A stretch of 64,000 bases of DNA from Stenopsyche tienmushanensis (taxonomy: Eukaryota > Arthropoda > Insecta > Trichoptera > Stenopsychidae): positions 1,860,001 through 1,924,000 of the forward strand of contig WACJ01000405.1 of the NCBI GenBank assembly GCA_008973525.1, written 5' to 3'. The position numbers and the translations under genes were made by a program. Every line of letters begins with the position of its first letter. The first letter of the stretch is position 1. This document shows positions 19,731-31,214 of this stretch, one piece after another. The notes beneath the pieces were generated by a model. That model had not been told where the DNA came from, made no database searches, and was given only the letters and a program-made list of their open reading frames with translations.

Positions 19731-20464
19731 CCCTTCGCACGCTAAACACATTGTCAGACAAGAGACACACGTGTGTATTTTAATTAGAAATCGAAAAAAA
19801 AACAATCACTCATCGCATCACAAATCAATCTGAACATTTTTACAGACGCTGTAAAATACGTGTCGCGGGATCACGTACTACGTTATTCATTTTTACGACC
19901 CGCTAATTTCCCCCATTGTATAATTTTCATTGCATAGGAGTATCCGTTGCCCAACGTACGGGCAAAAAGCGGTCACGTTAATTAAAATTTTACATCATTT
20001 TTCCAATCACAATGATGAAAGTGTAAGGTCATCCTTTTGGAAAAAGATCGAAGCACGCAGCAGTGCGTAATTTTTTAACACCTAACCTATCATTACATTG
20101 CGAATTCATCGAAATACTACTTTCTAACACGAATCGATTTTTTTCATATTCAAACTAGTTAACAATACATGCTTAAACCCGACACATAACGAGGTTCATC
20201 GTAATAAATCTACTATGCTCTAAATCTTATTCAAATTCAATGAACATCCCTTTGTACATTTAAATATTTTTAAATCCTCCCGCAGGATAAAGCCCGTATA
20301 TTCCTCATGAAATATGTTCAAAAATACAATATTTTAATGCGAATTTACATTACGTTCATTAAAAGTGCTTGTTCAAAGTTGATACACGCCGAATTATACG
20401 GTTTGCAAATATACCTTCTGAAATTTCAATATTTTAATAAGGTTTTTTTTGTGCGCTTTGGGGG
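19731..20464. mobile_element. Possible TTAA-flanked (piggyBac-like) non-autonomous element
   Basis: TTAA at 19727-19730 and 20465-20468 bracket ends CCCTTCGCACGC and, in reverse complement, CCCCCAAAGCGCAC. The inverted similarity is weak beyond the first bases and there is no coding. Treated as a tentative call. Confidence 0.25.
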
Positions 20465-20724
20465 TTAATGTCTAAATCAAATCGCTTTTAATCTAAAATT
20501 TAAGAGAGGACACAGTTAATTATATGTGGGGATTTTTTTTTGAAAGGTGGAATTTAAGACGCTAAATATAAAGGATGTTAAAACCAAATATCAGGCGCAT
20601 CGAAAAGTATTCGCGCATTTAGTATAAAAAATCCCCTTCAGTAATTCCCCTTTTTCAACACATATCCTCATCGATTGGCTGATTGAATACGGACCTTTCT
20701 ATTTTAATAACTTGTGCAGGTATA

Positions 20725-20902
20725 CACTCACCGGCACGGAAAGTGGCCCAAACTTAGCTCGAATCAATAATAATTGCATCGCGGCTAAAATTGTTTTGAA
20801 CACAATGTTGCACAGAAGCTAAAACAAAATCAATACTTATTCAATATTCACTTTTAATAAACAAACACAAGTTGTTTGGGCCACATTCTGTGCCGCTGAG
20901 TG
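20725..20902. mobile_element. Tc1-like miniature element (178 bp) nested in the 20591-21712 element
   Basis: Inverted ends CACTCACCGGCACGGAAAGT and CACTCAGCGGCACAGAATGT continue through GGCCCAAAC, with 26 of 29 positions equal, and TA on both sides (20723-20724, 20903-20904). Too short to code; a typical MITE. Confidence 0.8.
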
Positions 20903-21114
20903 TATATTATCCCAGTTTTATTAATTCATAATTGATTATTCTCCTCATATGAACAAAATAAACTTATTTATTGTCAATCCGATCTTAGGCATTGAAAATG
21001 TTTTTTATAAGAAAGTTCTCCTGCTACCTACCCCGTAATACCCATCCTATTCGTTTTGCCGATGGGTTTTAAATGATTCTGTAGCATGGACGATTTACCA
21101 TCTCCATCGAGCCA

Positions 21115-21398
21115 TGATGTTGCTAGACGAATGGATGGGAATAGATGGGCGTCGAATAGAAAAACTCTCTTTTATAAATAGAGTTATTAAAACCACACGA
21201 GAAAGAGAGAGAGAGATTTGGCTGCAGGAGGGACGCCATCCCGCAGCCAAGGCTAACCGACGAATCTTCTGACTCCCGCCTCTTGCGCGTCACTACCCAA
21301 ACGGCAACGGTGCGCGCGCAAGTAGCGATCTGTCGGTATACAGGTGAAATGTCTCCGTAGGGCCACAAGAGATGGCGCTGTTAAAATAACACATTGTA
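21115..21398 (+). repeat. Dispersed repeat family C with conserved hairpin
   Basis: About 285 bp, nearly collinear with 32778-33060 and in part with 28445-28625. The core GGCTGCAGGAGGGACG...CCCGCAGCC forms a stem that is kept in all copies. Both long copies begin near GATGTTGCT and end near AACACATTG without poly(A). Not coding; class unknown. Confidence 0.65.
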
Positions 21399-21712
21399 CC
21401 TATTGAGAGACTAGCAGAACTATTACGTGGGTATGGAAAATCGCCCACGTTACCCTTCCCACATCCCTTAAGCTTCCATTGCCCGATTTACATTTTAGGA
21501 AGCAATGTGGACATCTGCGAACTGTTGACACTCCATCATAAATATCTTTGATGAAAGTATCATACAATGCCGAATATGGACTTGGTTGGTTTCGGGTCTG
21601 GAAATTTTATCCATAACAATAAAAAAATCTCGTTGCTGTGGATACTTGCGAATATATACCGAACTCAAACATAAGGTCTCCCAAATACGCGAATACTTTT
21701 CGATGCCCCCGA

Positions 21713-22110
21713 CATAAAAAACGAAAATTTAACATATTGAGCCACGTTTGGGAGCTTTATTTATTGGATAATAGCTTTCAAACAACAATAATTTATGCTA
21801 TTACATCTGTTGCCAATGATGCATATATCGCACTGCAATAATTTGCATTGTGTGAATTAAATTAGCTTCATCCATGCTTGATAGAGAAAGAGAATACAAT
21901 GAAACAATTTTGTAATAATATGATAGATCAATAAACCCACCAGACAATTCCTCAAGATTAACAATATATCAAATATCTTGTATTTCCATAGATCATCTGA
22001 CATTTTGATAAAATTATGCAATAATTGTGTGATAACAACATTTATAGAAATATGAAAAAACTTGAATTATTGGAATCTGACCAGAAAATCATAGTAGTAG
22101 TGTACTATTA
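21713..22110. other. Unassigned AT-rich sequence
   Basis: Nothing recognised. Confidence 0.4.
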
Positions 22111-22114
22111 AAAT

Positions 22115-22310
22115 AAAATAGGTGTGAGACGCGTAATGTATTGTAGAATAGTAGTTTAGTAGGTTAGAAAGAGAGAGATAATCGTTTTGATTTTTTCTGT
22201 CGCATACACACGTACATAGACAGGCTACGCGCATGCGCTTTATCGTTCCTACTGTGCGTATACGTAGCATAAAGCAACCAAGCAACAGTTTTTATATATT
22301 ACACTAACAC
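22115..22310 (+). repeat. Dispersed repeat family D
   Basis: Shares GAGAGAGATAATCGTTTT, ACATAGACAGGCTACGCGCA and TACGTAGCATAAAGCAACCA with 23575-23725, and partly with 32640-32775 (ACGCGCATGCGCTGAGCTGC). Ends in an AT-rich tail. Class unknown. Confidence 0.5.
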
Positions 22311-22780
22311 ATTTTAATCTTTTAGCAGACAATTTGTATGCATTTTCATGATAGCGAAGAAATCCTTGATTGACAACACTTTATGCTTATAGACCTGCAA
22401 TCTATAAATCCTTGGACGAATAATAAAATGCATGTTGCACATGCATATGAGATCGGCATCATTGCATTATGGAATGACAGAATTCAAATAAAATAATAGA
22501 ATATTACACAGCGTCAGGGTTGAATTTAGGAGGCTCTGCTCTACATAAATAATATTTGGCAATAGAAAGGTAAATGTTATGCATATGGATGGCTTGAAGT
22601 CTTCCTTAATGACCTTCGTCAAGAAAATGCCATGATGGAATCAAGATTGATTGGCAGCTGTCTTCTTGAGATGCCTCGACTTGAACTGTACGATTGAGAT
22701 AGCTTATAATATATGAAAATGATGTTGTAAAGAATTAAAATGGGCTTATTAAATATTATCGATGAATATCATACACTTAA

Positions 22781-22916
22781 GCGCCAGTGACTCACCGGTG
22801 AGTCGCTTTTGATAGAAAATCAAGTATTTTTTAATACTTTATTGATGCACATATTGATGAATCCAAAATGAAACAACATTTTACGCAATTTAAAATATCT
22901 CTAAATTCGCTGGCAG
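22781..22916. mobile_element. Possible piggyBac-like MITE (136 bp) containing a 16-bp palindrome
   Basis: TTAA at both borders (22777-22780 and 22917-22920); short inverted ends GCGCCAGTGA and CTGCCAGCGA (7 of 10 equal). Near the left end GACTCACCGGTGAGTC (22789-22804) is a perfect palindrome. The evidence is limited to the borders. Confidence 0.35.
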
Positions 22917-22919
22917 TTA

Positions 22920-23505
22920 AAAGGTTAATTCATACAATGATAAAAGGGCATTATTTATTAAAGCTTTAACAATATTCATATTTGGCAAATGGATGAACGT
23001 ATAATTTCAGATGTAAATTGGCATAAGTAATACAATTCAAAAGGGTAAATGTACAGTTACCAAATTAATACGTTTTAGTATTAATATTTCCGATCCAGGT
23101 TTATTCTGTTTTCCTGGATTTGAAAGAGTAAATTCCGAGTTGAAAAATAAAGCCTTGGAATATCTCCAATGTATTATATCTGAATTATGTTATCATAATT
23201 TATAACATTAATGGATATGGAAAATTAACACATTTTAGGCGGGACGCCCAATACTTTTTCGCAATTAGTGCTGTAATGTGAGACACATAGTACCATGTGT
23301 CATATTGATTTAACGTTGTGTAGTAGTAACACTTATCAAAGGGAATTGCTATCGAAAATTATCACATTGTGAATGGGACGATATGTAGATTTTTAAGAAG
23401 CAATGACAAAAAAGTTTTATTGTATCAAAACAATTCGAATCAATGAGAAAACATTGCTTGCACTGTTTTTTTAATGATAAACTAAAGAAACTAGAGTTTG
23501 AAGTG
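22920..23505. other. Unassigned AT-rich sequence
   Basis: Nothing recognised. Confidence 0.4.
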
Positions 23506-23509
23506 CAAT

Positions 23510-23725
23510 TCTTATAGGCCCCGTACAGCTAATTGGTTTGAATGTCACGAAAAGTGAAACTTCAAGCGATAATTGGCCAGAACGAGAGAGAAAATCGTTT
23601 TTAGTCTGTCTGTATCCATCGTAATCACCATAGGCATGCTACCTATGTGAGTGTATTTATGCGTAGCATAAAAAAACAACTAGACAAGTAGCAAGCCTAT
23701 TTTATTATATAATACACAACATATG
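23510..23725 (+). repeat. Dispersed repeat family D
   Basis: Starts near AATTGGTTTGAATGTCACGA (compare 32608) and contains GTCTGTATCCATCGTAATCA and TTATGCGTAGCATAAAAAAA (compare 22240). Confidence 0.5.
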
Positions 23726-24162
23726 CCTTTATCTTTTAGGTAAAAATTTCAAAATCATGTCTTTGATATGACTGTCAATTGATTATTTAAATAAATGATT
23801 TCGGTCTTTGGAAAATTATCAAAGGATGAATTTTAAATTCATCTAAGTAATATTATCTGAGTAAGCCTAAGTAATATAAAGAGTAAAGATAAAAAGCAGG
23901 GCTTGAACCGTTATTTTTTTATTATTTCGGTTTTCATTCCGGTTCGATTTCAAACATGTATATCGGTTCGGAATGAATCATTTTCCATTTCGGTTTCTAT
24001 ATAAGGGCTATGGATTTACCAAAGTCTAGCATGCGCCCTCCCCCTCCCATTATTTTTAATAAAAGTTAAATAATACTATTATAAATGCAATATATTAAAT
24101 ATTATTAGAATGTATATTTTAAAATAATATACGAAGATGGTTCCAAAAGTATTCGACTTAAA

Positions 24163-24400
24163 ATGTAAATGCGTCTGCTAGCAGACATGGTAGGCCTTTC
24201 AAAAAATGCTATACATTGCATATTGACTGAAAATTTGAACATGAAAAAGCTGTGCGCAAAATGGGTGCCGCGTTTGCACACAATGGAACAAAACAGCGTT
24301 GTTTCAATCGAGTGTTTGGCGATGGTTCATAGAAATAAAGCCGAGTTTTTGCATCAATTCAGGATGAAATATGAGTCCATCATTTTTCATCAGAGATAAT
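24163..24400 (+). pseudogene. Mariner transposase N-terminal fragment
   Basis: Reads LLADMVGLSKNAIHCILTEN, then LNMKKLCAKWVPRLHTMEQN and SIECLAMVHRNKAEFLHQF: the second helix-turn-helix and linker of a mariner transposase up to just before the first catalytic aspartate. Same subfamily as the minus-strand relics at 44640-44890 and 61880-62110. A stop at 24400 ends it. Confidence 0.8.
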
Positions 24401-24549
24401 AGAGTATGGAGATCTTTTAGAGGAGAAATGAGCTAGATTTTATTACTTAAAACTAGCTAAGATAGCAGCATAAATTAGTAAAATAGATGAATATCGCTGG
24501 CGATCTTATTTGGCGCAAGCCATCTATGTAAGTTAGCCTCTGAGGGAGC

Positions 24550-24660
24550 TTCCGAGTGGTCACAAGGCTTGTATGTTCAATCGGTCCGCTTTTCGGACCG
24601 CTGATATGACGAATGAGCGCCTCGCGATCGAATGCCATATCTGAATATGTCTACAAGACG
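24550..24660 (-). pseudogene. R1-clade LINE C-terminal scrap next to mariner
   Basis: Minus-strand block including CATTCGTCATATCAGCGGTC and CCGAAAAGCGGACCGATTGA. With the mariner piece at 24163 it forms the same R1-then-mariner arrangement, inverted, as 44290-44890 and 61585-62110, with a similar gap of 140-165 bp. Confidence 0.6.
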
Positions 24661-24747
24661 ATTACAAATTCTCACTATGAAACGAAGCCTATCCCCGGTT
24701 ACGGCCCTGGAATATACAGTTTATTTAAAGTTATCATATAGATGACA

Positions 24748-24748
24748 A

Positions 24749-24779
<31 letters not shown>

Positions 24780-24915
24780 AATGAATGTCTATAATCTGTA
24801 ATCTGTAATCTGTTTGTCCCGTATGCGCTCCTATGGCATTCATTCGATTACAAAGAAACTTTTGGATCCTAGCCCTTCAGTCCGCGCTACACGTAGTCTG
24901 AAGCAATAAATCACG
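24748..24915 (+). mobile_element. Helitron-related fragment with AT microsatellite
   Basis: An (AT)n run of about 26 bp leads into ATATAAATGAATGTCTATAA, CTGTTTGTCCCGTATGCGCT and a right part GCGCTACACGTAGTCTGAAG, matching 29240-29600. The CTAG 3' end is absent. Confidence 0.5.
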
Positions 24916-24919
24916 TAAC

Positions 24920-25670
24920 TGTACTACTGCGTTTCATTTCAATCAATTCGACTTTATAATATAAATCGTTAATTATATACCAACCATTCTGACATGGTTT
25001 TTCATGGCATATGTATATTTTTAAAAGTATGATCGCCAGCCACGCCTGCAGGAGGATTTGAACTCAAGATGATTCATAGTGATGATGTCACATATTATTA
25101 TACATCAAAACAAAAATCAAATAAGCCCTCATTCGTGTAAGAAGTATATCGAACCGAAAAAAACGAAGTGATAACGATTTTGCACGGGATAGCCAATTTC
25201 CGTCTGTTAGAGCGCCAAGGTTGCACGTGCTCGTACCCGTTTAAAATGTGTTATAAAGAGGAATATTTTGGATCATATTAGTATATTTATTTTATACGGA
25301 TTCGCCTTTGAATATGGATACAATGGGATGGTTTAAATTTTGCTTTCAGTATCAGCACTAACATCAATGTTACTATATTTTAGCATTGGAATCGTTTAAT
25401 TTCGTTAATAACATGTCGAAATTAAGCCGAAATGGAAAGCCTACATACGAAAAAAAAATCCATATAATAATTCGGTGTCGCTCATATATTATGTGACATG
25501 CTCAGTGCTATCCATGATACACTTCTTGTATGGCTCGGTATTAAATGTGTCTGCCGGATAATGGACGATGATTGATGACCAAAATGTGGCGTTCACAGTG
25601 TCAACAATGAGAGAGCTAGTATCTTATTGACATGGACCATTATCGTCTTTTCAAAAGGAAACTACCGTTT
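24920..25670. other. Unassigned AT-rich sequence
   Basis: Nothing recognised. Confidence 0.4.
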
Positions 25671-25675
25671 CAAAA

Positions 25676-26690
25676 TTGGGTAGATGCGCACCTCGGTTTG
25701 TTTGGTTAGGCGAGAGTGAGACTTTCGAGACCATGTTCACTTTCTTCGACGTTTTTTCTTCAAAACTAAAATTCTTTCATCCGTATAGTATCCAACCGTG
25801 TTGCCGATTGTTCGGAAAAGTGAGAAGAATGCGCCATAAAAAGTGCATAATGCACAAACGGATCGATGGACTTTGTATGGCGGCACTTGAATTTCACCGC
25901 GATCAATACAATCGAGCTTCCTAGGCCATTCAAAAAAATTGTTTTTTACCACAAACGTTCGAATGTATCCAAACGAAAAAAATCCACAAACAATGCACAC
26001 GTTTTTCGCATAATTTTCTTCAACAAAAAGTAACGTGCCCCAAATAAAAAAGTTGCGAATTAAATACATCTCAAAAATAAATATCGTCCATCAGATACAT
26101 ACAGCATGGATACAAATGTATTTTTATATTCCATCAAAAATACGAACGGCACACTATCACGAGCAGACTCCGACAGAATTTATCCCACGGCGTGTTTTCA
26201 TAATGCCTCGGAAAATTCCTGGAAAACCGACCCGTTTTCCTTGAAATACCGTATTGATTCTGCGAAGCACCCGAAGCCTGGGACGTTGCGTCTGATCAAA
26301 CGTACCCTGTATATACATACACATCAAATTATATATTTTTCGCTATCCTTGAAAAAAAAAATAGTTTTCGCTTATTCGCGTATCGGACGAGAATTTTTCC
26401 GTGTCTATAGCGTATTTCTTTTTCAACGCTCAATCTTTACATATAAATAAAACAAGTTGTATGTAAGATATCGACTCGATTTTTTTTGTATTTAAAAGAA
26501 TATTTTATGGCAATAAATATAAAATATAACATTAATCAAATATCTGCTGCGATTTTTACCGGTGGTCAATTGACATCGCCGCCGCGCAAGATAACCATGC
26601 CCATTTTAAAAATAAAATTTGATGATTTGCATGAGTCGTTTAACAAAATAATATGCTATAATAATTTGCCATATACTATTAAATAATTTA
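25676..26690. pseudogene. Cluster of overlapping open frames, unknown, probably decayed
   Basis: Plus frames at 25676-25924, 26106-26450 and 26486-26686 and a minus frame at 25737-26069 are open longer than expected in such AT-rich sequence. The minus frame includes WPRKLDCIDRGEIQVPPYKV; the plus frame at 26106 includes KTDPFSLKYRIDSAKHPKPG. No family or splice structure recognised; strand uncertain. Confidence 0.2.
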
Positions 26691-27299
26691 TAATAAATTT
26701 AAATTATATTGTTTTAATAATATGGCCGTTATAGCGTAAAAAAATTGAGCGTCCCTATTGAAATACCTCGCAGATTCATCGTTGGCTATGATTAAGCGGG
26801 CAACGGTATACAATTACTATCGAAATTAGATAGCATTGTGATCGCAGATCACAATGTATTCGCTTGATTGTTGTGCTATAAAATTTCGAAATGCAAAAAC
26901 ATCATTTGACAAGACTTTAATATGTAAAATTATATTGCAAAATGAGAGGATGTTCATACACATGTATTGAAATGTCATAAAAGCCATCGAGGATAAAAAA
27001 TATTTTTTATTGTATTTTTATGTTCAATCAGAACAAGCGTTACTGATTTTAGCGCAATTTTAGCTGCCAATTGATGATAACAAGGCGTCAATTTTTAAAT
27101 TCAATTGAATACATTATTTTGGTCAATAAACGAAAAAAGGTAGTTTCCCTGCCGCACCCTGTATTACTCGACAATTTTAAATTAACATATCAAAAATTTA
27201 CAAAAAATACTATAATACATTTATAACATTTGATCTGAATGCTTCTTAATATATTAGATGTAGTGATGAGTCTATGTCGATTTGTATAGATGTGTGTTT

Positions 27300-27615
27300 T
27301 TACGCATCACAACGTTTTTAAAATTTAAATCGGGTAACCGATGTTTGAAAGACGCCCCTAGAATTGGAAAATTCTTAAATTTTGATGACGACATATTTGA
27401 GAGTCATAGTGGAAGCAGATCCTTGATTTAAATATCGGAGAACTATTGCAGAAGATGCATTCATCGTGGTCGACAGCTCAAAAGCATTTTAAAATGTATT
27501 GGGAAGACAAATCGAATGGGGATTTGAATGCCGCACGAACTGTCCTAAGATAATAAAGGAGAGCGACGAAACACGTGCAAATTTATGTTGTCAAGGCAAA
27601 GTTTCAATTTCAAAA
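27300..27615 (+). pseudogene. Mariner transposase N-terminal remnant
   Basis: Translation in shifting frames gives APRIGKF.NFDDDIFES, then STVVDSSKAF, then CRTN and NKESDETRANLCCQG-like runs, in the order of a mariner N-terminal region (G-R-P-R-K-...-D-D-D, then S-T-V-V-D-H-L-K, then W-V-P-H-E-L). The piece aligns with 45930-46170. Strongly decayed. Confidence 0.45.
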
Positions 27616-27619
27616 ATTA

Positions 27620-28440
27620 TCATCTTTTTCAATCTATATTTTTGTAATGATCGGTTAAAATGGTTATTATTTTATACAGATTGACGAAATTGAGGAATTT
27701 CATTAAATTGAATAATTAATGAAATAGTCCAAAATAATTCTATCGGATCAAGTGGAAAGTTATACTTGTCAACTTAAGTCAATCATTAATGGAATCCGGC
27801 TGTGTATCGCTGTGAAGTATAAATGGTAATTCACGAAAATCTTCAAACCCGTTCGGTTAACACAATTTGTTCGGATCGATAAACCCAAATGGCAATCAAA
27901 ACCGCAGAGTATCGCCACATCGTCCGAAGAGTCAAAAGCCAAACTCGTTTAATCCACGAAGCCCAGGTCGATCTTGAACCTCCCCCTCAACAACGGTCAT
28001 AAATCTCCGATATAATTGCGTAACGTGTCCATAAAAATTGATTGGCATTCAAGACTGTTGTTCGATGGGCAGCATCCAAATTTACAAGAAGATGAGCTGT
28101 ACCAGTAATGGGCACACACTTTTGAGTGTCATTGTGCGTGCATTTGTGCGAGTATTTGACGAACAATTGCCTCAGAGAAAGTAAAAGAACGAGGTCGTGA
28201 CCCATCATTTGGTGAATATATTAGATAGCCTTTATTTGTCTACACAAGAATATGCATTTAGCCGATGAAAAATGATATCCTTTATTTTATGTCAAACGGG
28301 CTCGTTAATTTCACATTGACAGCGCGATCGAAAAATATCGGGACTGTCGGCAATATCAGTCTCAATTATGTAAAATATGCTCCACGGCATATGCTAAATG
28401 TAAAATATGCTAACGCACCGGGTCCGTTCTTTTATTTTTT
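27620..28440. other. Unassigned sequence
   Basis: 27830-28210 is less AT-rich and open in parts on both strands (minus 27987-28208), but I recognise no motif. Confidence 0.3.
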
Positions 28441-28444
28441 TGGA

Positions 28445-28625
28445 TCATGTGTAACCAGATGGATGAATGCTGAAGGATGAATGGATGAAGAGATCTGGCT
28501 GGGAGAAGGACGTCCTCCCGTAGCCAAGGCCAACCGCCGACTCTTCCTCGACTCCAGCCTTCTGCGGGAGCAACCCAACCGGCAACGGTGTACGTGCAAG
28601 AAGCGATCGGCCGATATGTATTATA
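28445..28625 (+). repeat. Dispersed repeat family C, central part
   Basis: Has GGCTGGGAGAAGGACGTCCT followed by CCCGTAGCCAAGGCCAACCG, and CCAACCGGCAACGGTGTACG, collinear with 21230-21340 and 32880-32990. The stem bases differ from other copies but still pair. Confidence 0.65.
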
Positions 28626-28734
28626 CAATTGTTCAGGTTTCGAAAATTATTATTAATCTCCCCTACATGGAAGCAAAATTTCAGTCGCTGCTTTCTGACC
28701 CGATTAACGACAAAATGTAAAAAAGTTTTTTTCA

Positions 28735-29200
28735 GGCACGTAGCGTGTAGGTCGTGTGGTCGCGTGTTTGTCGGCCATTTTGTTCAGTCACAGTAAATTC
28801 ATCCGACGGGGAGACCGTTGCGCGCTCCCGCCACCGTTTTTGACTTTGCAGAACAATATCACCACGAATATTCATCGGAAGCTCGTGAAAGTTTATGGTA
28901 GTGATGTGATGAGTCGACAACATGTCACGAAGTGGGCTGGTTGTTCAGAGAAGGCCGTATTGATACTTATGACGATTTTTCGAAATCTTCTCGGTGATAT
29001 TGTGTCAGAAAAATTTGGTTACAATAACTCACGTGCGAGATAGATGCTCAAATGCATACATTTTTGGATCGTTTTGCATAGAAGGAGAAGCTTTTTTGAG
29101 CCCTATCCCGACGGAGATGAAATATGGGTATGTCATTATACCCCAGAATCCAAAAGACAATCAAAAAAGAGCTGGCAGTAGTAGTCTATTAACTAAAAAC
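28735..29200 (+). mobile_element. Mariner element (same family as 860-2600), frame-broken
   Basis: Outer region with TTTGTCGGCCATTTTGTTCA, then transposase pieces: VKVYGSDVMSRQHVTKWAGC, FRNLLGDIVSEKFGYNN, FLSPIPT and PQNPKDNQKRAG (aligned to the Y-H-x-P-E-S-K-x-Q-S block). This copy lacks the roughly 600-bp insertion that splits two other copies at that point. It stops after the first catalytic region; no right end found. Confidence 0.7.
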
Positions 29201-29228
29201 TTGCCTATTAACACTAACCAGATGCTAA

Positions 29229-29634
29229 TCTTATATATAAAAATCAATGTTTGTTTGTTCATGTTTTATGCGCTACCTTACCGTTCATCCGATTGCAATG
29301 AATCTTTGGGGAGTTGTTGTGCACACTTTTGTAAACGCTATACAATTAGTATTATTTGTGTTAATAAAATATTATGCATGTTTTGCGGATGCGCCATGTT
29401 GGCGCATATTTTTCTGATGAAATGAAGCTTGAGCCATATAGTTGGAGAGAGGAAAGATACTCGCGCAATACGGTGGTTAAGCTCCATTCACGAGATTGAG
29501 GGAAACAGTCAGATTTCGAGACGAGAGCGAATATACAAATTCTTTTGATTCCCAACCCTTCGGCCCACGCTACACGTGGATTGAAGCAATAAACCACGCA
29601 TGTAGCATTGTAAGGAATACCGAGTATTCGCGAG
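29229..29634 (+). mobile_element. Non-autonomous Helitron (406 bp), 3' end eroded
   Basis: Starts TCTTATATATAAAAATCAAT after a host A; includes GTTTGTTTGTTCATGTTTTA and TTCATCCGATTGCAATGAAT. The 3' end reads GCATTGTAAGGAATACCGAG, then TATTCGCGAG, a mutated version of the GCATTGCAACGCATGCCGGG...CTAG end at 41443. No coding. Confidence 0.65.
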
Positions 29635-29639
29635 TATAA

Positions 29640-30157
29640 CATTAAAACATGATCCATATTTGTAATTATTAGATATAATTAAGAATCAATCTAAGAACTA
29701 TTTAAATGTTGGTTAATATGAAACTTATGATATTTCATGTAAATATATTTTTTTGTGCAGGCGAAGTAACCCGCACATAATGTGTCAACCGCCTTGTTAT
29801 TTAATTTTTCAGATCCAGGAAATCAAACTAAGCATGGATCAAGTTTGAGAAACACTCCTTGCTATCACTCTAGATCGACAATTAGTAAGTTATGAAATAT
29901 TTTCGAAAATAAATGCATAATTTTACATAATGATAAAGGCTACTGTTTAGAAATCAACATTCAATCCTATTATAAATGATAACTAAGTCTAAGTCCCGGA
30001 TAACATTTGACGTGGATCAATTGCTAAAATTTATTTTAAGTATAGGAATAACTTAAAAATAAAAAATAACGAATGTTAAATACAAATTTATATAAGAGGT
30101 TTTATGAAATGTATCAACAATCTCTTATTATCTTAAGATTGCATAAATTAAAAAATA
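29640..30157. other. Unassigned AT-rich sequence
   Basis: Nothing recognised. Confidence 0.4.
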
Positions 30158-30159
30158 TA

Positions 30160-30740
30160 TTAGGGTGTCGCATAAGTTTCTTTCGTTTTCGTATTAAGAA
30201 AAAAAACTAATATATGATCCAATCTGTTCTATTATCTTTCTTCATCTCTCTTGAAGTCTCATAATGCCTAATTGCCAAAATTTCCCAGGATTGTTGGCAA
30301 AATATTGATCAAGGTACATTTTTGTATCATTTTTTAAATTAAAATTTGCATAGCAAAACTTTTTATGGATGTAGGCCAGGTTTAGCTACAGTTAAAGCTT
30401 CTGTACCCTTGGTCCAAGACCGTTTACATTGGATGTTCTCATAGAGTATCCAACTTTTATCTCCAGTGATATATCTCTTCAAAAAAGGTTGGCTATTATG
30501 TCGTTGGAGAAGAAGATCGCATGTTGAAATACGCTGAAGTTTATTTGAGTCAGTCAGTGCACGAGGAAGTCACACATCTGAACGATTAATGTAGTCCAAT
30601 TTTGTCAGATGATTATGGACAGATCTTCTTGGAATTTCTAATGTTTTAGCTATTTCGCGAACAGTATATCGCGGGTTTTCTTCAACCATGGCTATGATTA
30701 GATCTGTGTTCATTTGCGAAAGAAACTTATGGGACAACCT
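30160..30740 (-). mobile_element. Mariner element (about 580 bp), internally deleted
   Basis: Left end TTAGGGTGTCGCATAAG after a TA at 30158; right end AACTTATGGGACAACCT at about 30740, where the last bases and TA are mutated. The minus-strand transposase piece includes ITGDKSWILYENIQCKRSWT, so the first catalytic aspartate is kept here, unlike the copy at 17269. The second and third regions are deleted. Confidence 0.8.
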
Positions 30741-30934
30741 TCGCCTAACTTAGAGTGACTTTTTCAGCAAAAAACTTGAGAAGTTTTCGAATATATTGCG
30801 ACTTTGTCTCGAAATTTCTCTCTTATTTTATTTATTTATTATCACAGTCAATTCGTTAACTATATTATGCTGCTGGATGTTGACTTTGTTTTCTATTTAT
30901 ATAACAAATTTACATAATCCCCTATATGCTGCGA

Positions 30935-31210
30935 ACACGAGTGATAAAGGAAGAGTATCCTTGCATATTGAGTGCGGATATTAGTGAATCGGAGAAAAAG
31001 ACGGAGATAGTGTCCAAATATTGCGAAAAGCGATCCATAGCACTTAATTTTTAATACCGTGCTTCTATTTTTAGTACGATTCGACGAATTATTATATAAA
31101 ATATCATAAGATGACAATAAAATAAACATTGCTATCAAGAGTGTTAAGGTTCATTTATTAATATACAAGCTTCACTCTCACTGCGCGGTCCCTGAGAGAA
31201 AAGTCGAATG
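30935..31210 (+). repeat. Dispersed repeat family A, internally shortened
   Basis: Matches 14740-15060 with an internal gap: TTGAGTGCGGATATTAGTGA, TAATACCGTGCTTCTATTTT, CTATCAAGAGTGTTAAGG, CACTGCGCGGTCCCTGAG. Confidence 0.6.
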
Positions 31211-31214
31211 CATT

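Larger units (their letters stand above)
20591..21712. mobile_element. TIR element of the Tc1/mariner type (1.12 kb) with nested insertions
   Basis: Terminal repeats TCAGGCGCATCGAAAAGTAT and, at the right in reverse complement, TCGGGGGCATCGAAAAGTAT agree at 28 of 32 positions and sit next to TA (left, 20589-20590) and CA (right). No transposase was read; the interior is occupied by a 178-bp miniature element and a copy of repeat C, so the original core may be very short. Confidence 0.7.

Noticed and set aside
24748..24780. AT microsatellite as a separate functional repeat
   Set aside because: A simple (AT)n run at the start of a Helitron-related fragment; ordinary expansion.
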